Shown here: positions 48,771 to 61,009 of the stretch, piece after piece
How positions within the stretch are numbered: position 1 is the first letter of the stretch
Layout of the letters: each line of letters begins with the position of its first letter
Assembly (NCBI GenBank): GCA_959347315.1
Contig: OY365806.1
Span: forward strand, 24,070,900 to 24,134,899
DNA: 64,000 bases
Origin: Bimastos eiseni
Taxonomy: Eukaryota; Annelida; Clitellata; Crassiclitellata; Lumbricidae
Direction of reading: 5' to 3'
Position numbers and translations under genes: made by a program
The notes under the pieces: model-generated
The model's input: only the letters and a program-made list of their open reading frames with translations
Told to the model about the DNA's origin: nothing
Databases searched by the model: none

Positions 48771-49164
48771 TAGGGCTGCCGCGAGTACCCGAGTACTCGT
48801 GAGTACTTGACTGCAAAAGTTACTCAAGTAATTTTTTGTACTTGAGTACTCGCATGCTTCCACTTCTGGTAGGAAAATTGCAATTTCAGGGTTCCAGACT
48901 GCTTTATGTAGCCATTATTTATTTGTGTGTGTGTAAGAAACAAAATATTTTCCTTTTCTTTGGCTGTTCAGTAGCATGTTAGTTGTCACATTGGAGATTT
49001 AACTTTATTGGTGCACTAGAGCTTTAGTTAGAACCTATGCTATGGGAGACTTAGTCTATATATAGTCTTTAGTTGAATCCATCCAGCTTGCATTAAGCAA
49101 TTCCGGTAGTAACGAGTACTCGAGAAGCTACTAAGCCGAGTACTCGACTCCACAACTAGCCCTA
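48771..49164. mobile_element. Non-autonomous hAT element (394 bp)
   Basis: Ends are TAGGGCTGCCGCGAG and CAACTAGCCCTA, and the target duplication ATTGTGAG is exact (48763-48770 and 49165-49172). CGAGTACTCG palindromes are repeated at both subterminal regions, the likely transposase-binding sites. No ORF inside. Confidence 0.85.
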
Positions 49165-49757
49165 ATTGTGAGTATGTTCAGTAAGAGCGTTCAAAATTCA
49201 GTGTTCTCCATGCTTTCGAATTTCTGTGGACTAGATTCTTGTGTAGATGCGAATAGATACAACTTACACAGAAACACACCTCACGTGTGTTTTGTTTAGG
49301 TAATTAGGTAGAGACCATCTTTATTCACAGCTTATAACATAAACGGTGTGTGATAAAACTGGAAATTCAAAAGTTACCCATAGGGGCCCTACATGAACTG
49401 CAGTGCAATGCGTATTTATATGAATGTGTGTAGTGATTGCCATACATGTATTAGAGAAAACAGGGAAAAAATTTACCTATTAGATTCAGCTTGATTTATC
49501 ATAAAATGTTTTAGTTAGTTTAGGCCTATAACTTGAATGAAACACTATTCTGTAATTTGTGTACAACTTGTCTCTCTCCCTGGTAGTGGTAGTTGCCTGT
49601 TTGATTTCTATTATTCCTGAGAGACGATAAGAAATGATTAGATAGTAATAAGGAATGATAAATAATAAAGGTTCTTGTAATCTTTGTCATTCAATAGGCC
49701 TATCTGTTGAGTCTTGCCTACGATTAAGAAAGGAGTTTGAGCAGAAGAATTAAATAA

Positions 49758-49997
49758 TTGACTATTATTATTTTAATTAAAAAAATTGGAAACAAAATGG
49801 TTTGAGGTACCTCTTCTTGACTATTATTATTTTAATTAAAAAAATTGGAAACAAAATGGTTTGAGGTACCTCTTCTTGACTATTATTATTTTAATTAAAA
49901 AAATTGGAAACAAAATGGTTTGAGGTACCTCTTCTTGACTATTATTATTTTAATTAAAAAAATTGGAAACAAAATGGTTTGAGGTACCTCTTCTTGA
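49758..49997. repeat. Tandem array, 4 identical units of 59 bp
   Basis: The unit TTGACTATTATTATTTTAAT ... GGTTTGAGGTACCTCTTC repeats at a 59-base period with no visible differences, so it is a recent expansion. Confidence 0.95.
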
Positions 49998-50049
49998 CCA
50001 GTGTAATTTTGATAGCCATCCGTTTGTGGTTACAAGACATCACATAGTT

Positions 50050-50150
50050 GTTATAATATATATAATTATATATATATATATTTCGTGTGTATATATATAT
50101 ATATATATATATACAGTATATACAGTGTATAGTGTATATATAGATATATA
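50050..50150. repeat. (TA)n-rich microsatellite tract
   Basis: Long ATATAT runs interrupted by TCGTGTG and CAGTATA. Another tract with GCATGTAT-type steps lies at 50488-50555. Confidence 0.85.
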
Positions 50151-50955
50151 CAGATGATCATTATTGATTTAGGAGACATGTTGACAGAAACATAATACAT
50201 GCATGTATTAAGAAGCTGTTGAAGAATGTGTTAACCTGAAAGCAATGTTGTATGGATCAATTACTACACAAGGCTCACAGAGACTCTTAGCAGAAGTATA
50301 GGAATGAGTAGACTATGTAACCGAGTTGAAACTATCTGAAGACAATAAGTCATCAGCATGGCTTTTGTGTGACTGCGATTGTGAAACACAAGCATGCTGA
50401 GCAGTAAGCGTGATCTATGGAATAATGACGTGCAAGTCTTGCTGCTACTGCATGAATGATGCTTTAAGATCTTAGGTGTAGACAAAAGATGTATGTATGT
50501 ATGCATGTAGGCATGCATACATATATTGATTTATTGATTGATGCATGCATACATGCTGAAGTAAGCAGAAGGTTGAATGAAAGAGAAGTAATTATCAGAA
50601 GGAAACTAGAGATATCTTGTCACATAATTATGCAGGATAAATAATAACATCACAGAAGAACTATGAAGGCATGGTAAGAAATGGAAGATCAGCAAAGAAT
50701 TGCATAATAGCGTAAAGTCTGGTGCCAAACTGAAGTCTGACTGATGCTAGACTAATGTTGGTCTGGTGCCAGACAAATGTTTGATCAGTGTGTGAGATTC
50801 TATGTATGTCACATCCAAACTAATGTCCACAACTTCAATCTGACAACGTGCATTGAATGCCTATCAGTCTGTCAACACACATGGAAAGACTACACAGGTA
50901 TATGTATATATTGAATAGGGGAAACCATATATTGCAGAGGTAAACATGTCTGTGT

Positions 50956-51030
50956 ATAATAATTTCTAAGCTTCTAAAGTGCCACATGAAAGCCAAGAGC
51001 TGGGCACCAGCCTATTCACCAACGATGTCT
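50956..51030 (-). mobile_element. Short LINE 3' terminus, copy of the family at 32809
   Basis: TTCTAAAGTGCCACATGAAA, then GCCAAGAGCTGGGCACCAGC and CTATTCACCAACG align with the shared 60-base terminus. Confidence 0.45.
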
Positions 51031-51589
51031 AGCTGTCTAGTCTTCTAACAATAATGTATTTGTTTTCAGATATCGCTTAGTAGGCCTAATTATATCATTA
51101 GCACAAACGTCCGCCATATTATTATCATTTATTACTTATTTAGTTTCATGAGAAGGTTTGAAAGCTATAAATAAGACGAATTCGCTTTATTTTGGTACAG
51201 TATGGGGCAGGACACTTAATCTTCAATGACTAGTCAGCGCGAGCGAATCCTTTGGCAATCATCATGTTGATCTCTGATGTTTAGTGATTTGATGATGAAC
51301 AGGTGACTGAAATTGTGCCATTTGCAGCCAAATAGTTGCTTAGTACATGTAGCTGACAGTGCACATTGAAAACGTAAAACCATTGATCATGCTCGGCTGC
51401 AGCCTGCAGTCTGCTATGGATTAAACTTAAATTTCAATTATAGTCTACTGATTTTAAATGTTTTGCTTGATTAAATACAACCCAGTATAGTCATTCATGC
51501 CATGCGCAGGCCTACTATTATATACTTAGTCACGTGGCTGAAAATTGTGGCCTTACATGTTCAATAAATGGGAAATGGAAATGCATTAT

Positions 51590-52149
51590 TAGCCTTCCCA
51601 GTTCCGGAGGCGCCTTCACAAACGCCCGCTGAGAGCGCTGCTGATTTGGGCGGCCCTATACAAATGTTTGATTACATTACATTAGTGTGAAGAGTGACAG
51701 ACGGCAGATAGACAGACACGGCTTTCAAATCTGATGCCGTCACGTTGACTTTTACGGTCGCATTTCAAAGTATTGAAAACCCGTATTGATTTCTAGTAAA
51801 TTGATTGCAGCACATTCGACGTCGAGATATTGGTGTGATGTCACAGATATCCGACACTTGTGGCTAGGATGATGAGGCTGAAGGTAGGGAGGAGGAGGAG
51901 GAAGAGGAGGATGGAGGAAGAGGAGGAGGAGAAGCAACAGCCATTGCATCACAGTAGCAGCAGAAGCTGCGGCAGCAGCAGTATTGTATTGGATAAATGC
52001 ACAGAGATCGGCTCATGAGATTTGCATGCGCTTCGATGTGTGGAGGATTCAGTGCCGACTCCAGTGTCTGCATCGGTGCGAGGTATTAGTCATGGACCAA
52101 CGGAAGCTGAACGATTGCCAGATAAACTGATGACTTAATTTCTGCCGAG
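51590..52149 (+). promoter_or_regulatory. Probable promoter and non-coding first exon of a + strand gene
   Basis: A local rise in GC with CpGs (for example GGAGGCGCCTTCACAAACGC) is followed by AGG-rich (51888-51935) and CAG-like (51955-51980) tracts. It ends with a good donor, GCCGAG/GTGAGC, after 52149. ATGs inside lead only to short ORFs (51865, about 50 codons; 52093, 12 codons), as in a 5' leader. A possible next exon starts at 54954. The coding exons may lie past the window. Confidence 0.4.
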
Positions 52150-54953
52150 GTGAGCACCTAATTCTCGTAATTTCGTCTCAAGAAATTATGCTACTCCTTT
52201 TGTTTTGTGCATTCAGTTACTCTGATTGATTTGCTTTCTTCTGGCCATTTATCACTGTTTAACCCAAGGTTGGAGTAAATTAATTGTCGTTTTTTGCTTA
52301 ATTGAAGCAAACGAATAACACAGCAGATAGTATACATGTACTTTATACATTCAGCTAAATAATTGTTGCGATTTTCGGTTTAAACTGGTTTTTCCAATCC
52401 CAAGGGTTAATGGGTTGGTGTAGAAGAATGATCTATTATGAATCTCTGTTTCATATATTTCATACAAGATAAACAAGATCAATAATGACGTGAAGTACGA
52501 AGGATTGATACTCTGAATGGACATTCATTTATAAAATTTGCATATATATGCAGAGTGACCTTAACTGAGGGCTTTGGAATATAGAAACGGGTTCTTTCTC
52601 TGTCTCTGCAACAGCATGTGTACAGTGCTTGGTGTTCAGCTATTTGTTCAAAAAATAATGGCCAGACCTGCAGATGGAAATTCTGGGCACCCAAGCAGGG
52701 CAATTCCGAGCCCATAGGCAGAGAAATTCTGGGCCCCTAGGTAGAGCAGTCTCTTAGACAGAAGTATATATGTTCCATTGGAACAAATGATAAGTAAAGT
52801 TATTATTCAGATGCTTAACTGTTGTAACTAATTATCAGTGATATTATTATCTTATATTTAACAAGACACAAATAAATGTGGTTTAACTGATTAGAATATT
52901 TTTTGTAAGTTTTTTGCGGGCTCAGTCCCTGGACATTTTTCTTCTGCTCCCTCTGCTAATGGCAGTGATTGAAAGTGGGCATTTGCTACAAATGAATGAC
53001 TGTTTAGTTTCTAGTATGATAGCAAACGTGTTGACTACATGAATATCGTTTATATGGTGTGTCAGCCGTTTTGTTAACTTGAATAAGTTGTGTCAAGGAA
53101 CTTTTTATGGTTTGTTGCTTGGGAGACTTTGACTGAAGTATACTTTATGCTTGTTTTGGCCGTTTTTACACATGGCTGGTGCTTGAGTTTCATTACTATA
53201 AACCTATATATAGCGAAATCGCAGGCCTGTCAACAGAGATTCATTGCCACTAGGCAGAGAAAGGGTGGACCTCTTTAACAGGAATGGGTGTGCTCTATAG
53301 CAAAAAATAACTTCTGTGGTATTCAGATGCTTGAAGTTTGAAGTGATTGCAGTTAAGAGTCCGTTTGGGCCTCTAAAAATCGCCAGGCCCCTGCTGGGCA
53401 CCTCCTCTTGGCAGGAAAAATCGCAAGCCTCTGGGCTTCTTCTCTTGGCAGGAATGGGAAATCGTAAATTGAGCTGACAGCAATTGGATTTTGTGTGTGG
53501 CTCAGTGTCTTCATTTGAGCAAGTGGACTCTAGTTTGCCACAATAAACAAGATTTGTGTTCCGAAATTAAATTGAATAACTCCAAAATCAGCCAAACGAG
53601 AGAAAACAGCCAAAATAAGAGGAGCACTTGCCATATGTCTTTTGCTGCTGCTTTGTCTTATTGCCTTCATGCATTCTACTTAGTTCAATGATGACTTGTG
53701 CTGTGTTGCCAAATGTTTTTTCTCTGATTCCTTGTGAATTGGATGCTGCCACCATTGTACTTATTAGATTTAATTAAGCTGTTGATCAGTTTCAGGCATA
53801 ATATTGATTTTCAAACAGAGGTTAAATTATGCTTTTAGGACATGGGCTTCAAGACTTCTTCTACTCTGATTATCTGTCTTTTAGGCAATTTCGTACTAAT
53901 AATGACCCTGGCCTTCAAAGTCTATGGCCTTTAAAATAAATTTTGCGTTAAGAGCTCCATTATCTATGACCTATAAAATGTTCTTCTGAATAAAATAATT
54001 GACTTGATGGAACATTTTAGGCTATGAACGGCAGAGTCGATGGCGCACTAATTTTTGTTACCCGTTCAATGCGGGTTAAGATGAGTCCATTGAGCATGTT
54101 TACATCAATGTTTCTTTGAATAAAGAATAGAGTGTAAAATCTAAATTTTAATTTTTCAACTAATTTGGAAGCTGGAATGCAACAACATAGGCATATTCAT
54201 TGATATATATGATTGCTTCTGTTCCCCTTAACTTCCTTGCTTTTTCAATTTTTAGCAGCATCCACATCATCTGCCTCTCTGTCTTTCTGCGGGCAGTGCT
54301 CGAACCGATTTCAGCCTACCTGCTGGGACTGATTTTATTTCGACTAAGTGCCTATAAATGAGTTGTTTCCTGCAATTTCAATTTTTTGTTGTTGAAGAAT
54401 TCTTGACATTACGATCTGGTTTTTGGGAAGATGCTCAGAACGAATTGCTTCCTTAAGAGCAACCAACTTTACTTCCTTCACAATCACTGAATGGATATTA
54501 TTACAGAATACAGCTGTCTTACCATCAATCACTCCCCGCATATATGATAGGTTAGCTTTTACCAATCATCCTTTTGGGTGTCTACTTTGCTGGTAACTTT
54601 CTCCAAATATTCATTCTAAATCTCTCAAAATGAAAACTATGTCATACTCTTCTTAACCTCCCATTAGTATTTATTTTGCTATGCAAATTAGTTACATATC
54701 CACAATTAGTTGCAGTTAGAATCACAGCTCAGAGCTGTCATCAGAAGGTAGAATTGTTTTCACGCCTGCTTCAATTGTTCTGTTTGTGTTTGATGAGCTA
54801 TTGTGTGTGAGGGGGTAGGAGGGGCCCATGCATAGTTCAGATCACCCCCAAACTACTCGGTTTTATTTCAGCAAACCTTTTGCCTCAGTCAGACATCTGA
54901 AAACGAATGAGCTTTGGTAACATACGATCACCATTCTTGATCTATTTCATCAG
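52150..54953 (+). other. Presumed first intron; no supported gene
   Basis: Contains small irregular duplications (AAATCGC ... CTTGGCAGGA, two units of about 40 bp at 53377-53460) and no coding sequence that I can support. Confidence 0.35.
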
Positions 54954-55091
54954 GCAAGATGGAGAACAAGTTGGCCTCGATTGACGTTCCCTCTAATCGA
55001 GTGATGCTGATACATGATGCAGTTTTGCGGCTGCATCTGAAATCCCTGGACCAAATAAAGGGAGATACGATACACATGCAATCATTTGCAT
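54954..55091 (+). CDS. Weak candidate second exon with a start codon
   Basis: Acceptor TATTTCATCAG precedes GCAAGATGGAG. The ATG at 54959 opens 44 codons (MENKLASIDVPSNRVMLIHD...). Possible phase 0 donors are CGA/GTGATG and GCA/GTTTTG. I do not recognise the peptide and could not find a phase-matching next exon. Confidence 0.2.
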
Positions 55092-56889
55092 AAAATCAAT
55101 TGGCTTGTAATGATGATTCAAGACTTTTCGTGGCTTGCCCTCTTTGCAAGGGTGATCGACGTTCTCTGTTAGTCTCTTATGGTCAGAAAAGGGCAGCAAG
55201 TGTAAACAAGGGGCTGAATGTAGCGTTGGTTTCTTCCTAGAATTGACACAAAGTCTGCAAGTGGACATGTTTGTCATTTCAGTGTCTGCATTTAGATGAT
55301 GCAATTTAAGGGACGACAGCAACGGTCTGTGTATTCTGTGGCGTGTGTTAGGCAGTACTGGTGATTGTTCTTTGCTTGCTATGCTTCCGGGTAACATGGG
55401 CATGTCCGGCATGCAGCAGGTCAATTAACTGAACCAACCGACTGGCTGTTCCCACGGTTCTTAGGGGTAGTGGGGTGAGCAAAGCCAAGTGGGCTGTGAG
55501 AAAGTGGCTTCTGTAGACATTACAAATCAGACCTTGTGTCTAAGGTCATAATTTTGCCTACTTTTAGCAAAAACCCTAAATTTTAAACTATTTGAAACAT
55601 TTTTAAAGTCCTCATCTCCAGATTTCTAGAGTGCCACTCAAAAGTCAAGCATAGGGCACAAGCTTATTCACAAGCCTTGAACACATTCAAGAGCGCTGGT
55701 ATTGTAGATGCCACTAATGCTGATGTTAGCCAAACTGAATAAAACATTGAATTGCTTATGTATCATTGAATTGTTGAATGAGCTAAAGTTTCTGAAAGGA
55801 AGATCTAATTTCTCTTGGGACTAGCCTTATAAATATTTAATCTTCTGGAGAAACTTGTATTTGGATTTTTTTCTCAGAATCAAATACACGTTTGGCAGTG
55901 AAGCAAGATAAATGGCTAGGATAAATGTGATTAGATGGATTGCTCATTATAATGTTAATACTTGACATGGGTCAAATCATTTGCAAACACATCAATGTTG
56001 CTTCTTGCAGAATTCTCCTTTAGAGATGGTAGTTACTGGATGGTTTCCATAGTTTGCTAAGCGTGACAGTTATTCACCTCGGGTGATCCATTTTCCATGT
56101 CTGTCATTGCCACTCAAAATTTCCCATCTCTCTCTGTCTCTCTCTTTCTCCCTGTCTGTCTGTGTCCATATCAATCATTCTGGTGACATTTATACTTGGC
56201 GCGGTTCTCTTAGTTCTCCTGTTCACTACAAAAAAATCTTATTTTCAGATTTTATATCTCTGGTGGGACATCATGCTGGCAGAGGAAGACTACAGACTGA
56301 CAACACTGGTTACCCTCCTTTTTTCCTGTTCACTTGTCAGTTTCTCCCTTTGTAATTGAGATTTTAATTAAACTGAGGTTTGGAGACATAGTGAATTAGA
56401 TTTTATCAAATATATGCTATCACAAGTGCTTTTATTACAACCAGATTCATGCTATAATAAGGCTTTTGTTGGTCACTATGTTTAACTAAATAGAATTTTC
56501 TTGTACACTGAAACCATTTCTTTGTCAGCATTTCACAATTCATGTCTGGAGCTGTTAGTTAATTTAAATTGACTCTATGTATACCTAATGTTTGAGTTTA
56601 TAATTACTGAAACTTCAATGCTTCGTCAGGGCTGAGTCATTGAAACGGGCATATTCACGAGTGCTCTGTGATGATGAATTCGCAGTTAATCTTGGATTCG
56701 CTTGTACTGTGCATCCATTTTCCAGATTCTTCCTCTTTAATGACTCCATTACCTTAAAAACACTCTTATGTCATAGATAATAACGAAGACTTGTAGACCT
56801 ACATGTAGCAAGGCTAGGCTTGGGGTAAGTCATGACCTTTCTGTAAAATGAGACTACAGTATCAAAGCAAGATTAGAGTACATATAACC
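55092..56889. other. Intergenic or intronic, no supported gene
   Basis: A 143-codon - strand ORF (55424-54993) has no recognisable domain and is within chance. A LINE terminus lies at 55612-55700. A CT-rich tract lies at 56125-56165. Confidence 0.4.
55612..55700 (-). mobile_element. Short LINE 3' terminus
   Basis: AGAGTGCCACTCAAAAGTCA, then AGCATAGGGCACAAGCTTAT and TCACAAG match the terminus family. Confidence 0.5.
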
Positions 56890-57245
56890 TTAATTGATCT
56901 AGCCCATCTAAGTAACCCAGACAATACAAGTGCTGGGTACAAGCATATTCACAAGACCTGTGTCAATGGGTTGTCGAATGAGTAGTCTGAAGGAGGTTCA
57001 GTGACTCCAGATGATCTTCATTCTTTCATGTCTTCTAATTGCCTTTTCCTCTATGCTTCTAAGGCTCAATTTATATATAGTTTGGTACTCCTCAGCAACT
57101 TCAGAAGCTTGATTTCATTCTCCTGTCTGAAATGTTCCTACTTCAGTTTATTGTCAAGTGTTTGGGATTGGGGTGTTACCCTTGATAGTTCACTTACTTT
57201 TATTGAGTGCATCTTTAATCTCACGTGCTCCTCTCATTTGGTGGG
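56890..57245 (+). mobile_element. LINE fragments: terminus-like block plus sense RT C-terminal part
   Basis: 56890-57000 resembles the LINE terminus family weakly. From 57001 on, the + frame reads PDDLHSFMSSNCLFLYASKA and then DWGVTLDSSLTFIECIFNLT, typical of the region after RT motif C in CR1/L2. Frameshifts are present. Confidence 0.6.
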
Positions 57246-57440
57246 AGGGTTGCAAACAGTGCCTGGAGGCTTTAGCAGAGAAGGATCTGGAAGAAAGTAG
57301 GACTTGACTCATAGTAGAACAGTGCCAGAGATGCCAAATAAAGAAAATAGTAATTGAAGAAGGAGGCTGTGGTCGATGGTGTCCAATGTGGTAGAGATGT
57401 CTCATGCCTGGAGCCCCCATATCCACCCAAGGAGGCATTA
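57246..57440 (-). mobile_element. LINE RT motif A region, opposite orientation
   Basis: On the - strand it encodes TLDTIDHSLLLQLLFSLFG then ISGTVL, a stop, VKSYF: the FDTIDHSLLL-GISGTVL-W-KSYL region of RT with Phe changed to Leu and a stop. It abuts the + strand fragment at about 57245. Confidence 0.65.
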
Positions 57441-57759
57441 AGGCTAATTATAGGCCAAAAGTATCCTAGTAAGAGTGGCCATATAACTTCTATGCTCATC
57501 AATAGTTTGTTAAGGACTGATATATAATTCTTTTGCAATAAGTCAGAAATCGATATATTCAAGTTAGAATAACGGACTTATGCTTGCATGTGTTTGGTTA
57601 TGTGTGATTCAATTGGATGTTCAGATACTGAAGTTATATACTATAGATAGGCGTAAAAATTCAGAGGCAGCGAGCTAGATAGGCAGTTGGTTGTAATGAA
57701 TGTTCTTCAGACTGTAATGATGACCAAGATGAGGAGCAGAGAAAGTCATGATGGTGATT

Positions 57760-58205
57760 TTGAGTAGTGTTGTTTCAAGTTCTGAGGAGCAAAAGGCAGC
57801 AGGAGTCAGAGTCATCAATACCTCAGTGCAGATTATTGATGGGCACTAAATTGAATGCAGGAGACTGGAACCTGCTTGTTGGGTCATTGTTCCATATTGG
57901 AAAGGTCATTGCAAAGCATGAGAAAGAGATGCCTGAGTTGTTGAGCAGCTTAGGAATAGTAGAAAGGTGGAGAGAAGAAGCAGGTTCTAAGAAAAGTGAA
58001 AGAGAATGAGAGACTGCCTGATAGTATTTAGAGCGAACAGAAGGAGGTAGCGCATTCCATAGAGAGGGACCAATTGATGCAATGGATTGTGACTGAGCCA
58101 AAGTTGTTCTAGTACGAAAAACCAAGAGGTCAAGTGAGTCAAGTCTATTGGACAAGCAAAGTGGGCAGAGGGAAGAAGCTGAATGAGGCTGAAGTATTCC
58201 TTCAA
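57760..58205 (-). mobile_element. LINE ORF2 C-terminus remnant
   Basis: The - strand reads RTRTTLAQSQSIASIGPSLW then NALPPSVRS, the GPSLWN-LP box of CR1/L2 elements, over about 110 codons. The 5' part is missing. Confidence 0.7.
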
Positions 58206-58671
58206 CCAGATATTTCCGGCAAGACCCCGCTGAGTCTTAAAGAGTAGAATGAGTTTTTAAAATTTTTGAAAGTATAGTCAGGGCAGTGCTTCTCAGACTT
58301 TCTGTTACCTCAGGCAGGTAATTGCTTTACCAGTCCAACCGTGGACTGGTGCTTTTCAACATCAGCTTACACAATTGTATGACATACCAATTAAAATTTA
58401 TACTTCATAATATTCTCATGGCTTATTACAACTATCACATGTTCCAACTTGTTTATTATTAACAAACAATGTGTTTTGTTTTCATTAGGTTTTACACTAA
58501 ACAACATTAATGTTATTTGAGTATGACCGAAATTGTGTCTCCAGTAATCATTCTGTGGCCTGGTGACCAATCGCTAATGTGCTACAGACCACTGTTTCAG
58601 TAGCAGTGGATTGGTTCAATTTTAGGCACTTATTTTGACTGATACAAAGACTGTATTGCAATACTCTACGT

Positions 58672-60298
58672 CAGGGGTGCGCAACCTATCGTTTATGTCG
58701 GCCACAATAAAGGCTCATATTCTTTTCATGGCCACCGGCATATCTGCTATTAGGTCATTTAAAGGTTATATGTATATTGTGATGAGAATTACGATTTATT
58801 AATAAAAAGGGGCACATGTAGAAATAAGAATGTTTGCTGCTTGAATATATATGTTTGCTGAAGTTCATTTATTCTCCAAGAACTACAGTGGGCCTACCAT
58901 ATCTTTTCCACGATGAAAGTTGATAAAAGAGAAGGTCTGAGAAGCATGATCAATTTTTTCTAAATTTTCTATCGAAATCAAATGTGCAGCTAATGCAACT
59001 ATAATCCGCATTGATGGTCTTGGATGTTGGCCAAAGAGGCCTGAGAACTCTGGATACTCATTGGATACCTTTACCATCTATGCCTCACTCTATATATCTA
59101 TATCCACACTCCAAATTGTCTGTCCATCAGTCGAATTCTGTTTGTAACTATGAATACTCGTAGTTTTTGCAAAAGTGGCTTGAGAGAAATCTGTTGTCAG
59201 AAATATCGCTTAAAATTCTCCACCACACAGACCTTCGTCGAGTCGCCTTCTAATTTAGCGTTTGGATGAGATTTGTGATGGCGAAAATGCTCATTCGCAG
59301 TTGTCTCTTTTAAGAGTTTCACAACCTCACCGTTGATGAGGCATTTCATTGATTATTTTGCTGTCTCCACGATGAAATATCTGTTTTCCATGTCACGCTG
59401 AAGGTTCTCTACTACATTTCAGGTGCTTTGCCTACGTGGGTCCCCCAGCTGGAACAGCTTCGGAAGGAGCTGCTGTCTGTCTCTCCTCTGCTGCCTTCCG
59501 GAAGCGCTTGAAGACTTTCCTTTTTTATGTTTAGCTTTGGGTTGAGTCGTGAGCACCTCTGATTCGAGTGACACTATATAAGTAAGTGCTCCATTACATT
59601 ACATTCCAGAGTTCACTTTCTTTTCAATGACATCACTAATCGACATGTGACGGATTGTGCTTTATGAAAAGTTTAAAATTTTAAGGAAAACAGAAAGTCT
59701 TGTGTTCTTTTTCTCCCCTATTCGCAATGGCGTGTGCTGAGGATGACCTATTCACACCATGCAGTCACACAGTCGCTTGACTAACAGCTGAGCCCTCATT
59801 ATATGCACCTAAGAATAGGTATGATATATGCTATTTATTTCACAAACAGAAACAGACCTACACAGATGTATTTCTAAACTGTTGCTTTCATTGGTGACTG
59901 TCTCCCTGCACCTCAATGTCAGCTCTGCCTTTACAATGTCTGCAGTGGATTGCTGTTCCAGACTAGATATGGACAATACTATCTGTTTGTTAGACTCTGA
60001 GCTAAATCTGCTGAGGTGCGGTGTCAGATGTTGCATTCTCAACGGGTGCATGCACGCGTCAGTGTGCGATTGTTTGTGTGGTCATAATGCATGTTTGTTC
60101 GACACATCCACTCATACACAGATAACATAACTTATATCGATTCACACAACTTCTGTTTTAAAACAACGAAATCAAAATATTCTTGAATTAATAGACACAC
60201 GGCCGCCAATACATTACAATAAATTAAAGCTCCCAGGACCGCAAATTCTCCCTCTCTTGGATGCATGCATTTGTACGGCCGCATGTTGTGCACCGCTG
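58672..60298 (-). mobile_element. Degenerate hAT transposon with BED-finger-like transposase remnants
   Basis: Ends CAGGGGTGCGCAACC and GTTGTGCACCGCTG form imperfect inverted repeats. Flanks CTCTACGT (58664-58671) and CTCTAGGT (60299-60306) are an 8-bp duplication with one change. On the - strand, pieces read MSISDVIEKKVNS (59660 down), then RYFIVETAK, a stop, SMKCLINGEVVKLLKETT and EHFRHH (59400-59270), like the N-terminal zinc-finger region of hAT transposases of the ZBED/GTF2IRD2 type. The second zinc Cys is absent. A LINE 3' end interrupts it. Inactive. Confidence 0.7.
59420..59610 (+). mobile_element. LINE 3' end nested in the hAT transposon
   Basis: Encodes FRKRLKTFLFYV and a stop, then GTGACACTATATAAGTAAGT, GCTCC and an ATTACATTACATT tail. 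The hAT transposase reading is interrupted here and resumes on the far side. Confidence 0.7.
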
Positions 60299-60306
60299 CT
60301 CTAGGT

Positions 60307-61009
60307 TAAACGTTAAACAAGTAGATGTCACTGGTGAAGATGAAGCAAAAGCAAAGCTTTTAGTGTATTCTGTGGACTTTAATGTGTGTCAGTAGTTTGA
60401 TGTCGCAAGAAACTAACAGGAAGCAGATGTTGATTTGGCATTTGGTGCCTGACTGTTATTTCTCCCTAGCCTATGTTAATCTCCAAAGCACAAAAGCTGG
60501 TTGGACCAAGACCAGCTATTAAACATCGTGTAAAAATGGTGTGTGAAACCTAGTGGAGCCATGTTGTTGTGAAAATTTTATAGCCAGGTCAACGTATGGA
60601 GAGCTGAAAAGAGATTTTGGTCGACGGGTGTGAACCAATTGTATGTAGAGAAGTTTATTTGTTTTCAACCCATATTTCACATAAGAAAACTTTGACAGTT
60701 GTTGAATATAACTATTGTTTACTTGTTCTTTTGTTAAAGTATTATTCTACTTCAAGACTTCAGGTATAATCAGAGTAGACTTGTTATCTTACCACACCAG
60801 TTGATTCTGGATGATATGGTTAACAGTTTATACTTGATATAAGAAGAGTTGTTTTTGCCAACAGAGGTTTTGACATTTCAAAATCAACGATCTCAGTAGA
60901 GCCAACAGGGCAACCAACCACAGAATGTGACTCTTAGACGTCGTTTTCAGGAAGAGGCTGTTGTTTAAGCTACATAATTGAGATTATTAAATACTTAATC
61001 ACTGCACCT
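60307..61009. other. Intergenic or intronic, no supported gene
   Basis: No coding or repeat structure that I can support. Confidence 0.4.

Noticed and set aside
51865..52018. 50-codon Arg/Glu-rich ORF over the AGG tract as a protein gene
   Set aside because: Encoded by low-complexity repeats and ended by a stop before the donor. More likely an upstream ORF in a leader exon.
54993..55424. 143-codon - strand ORF
   Set aside because: No recognisable motif, no splice context, and Cys/His spacing not typical of a zinc finger. About one such ORF is expected by chance.
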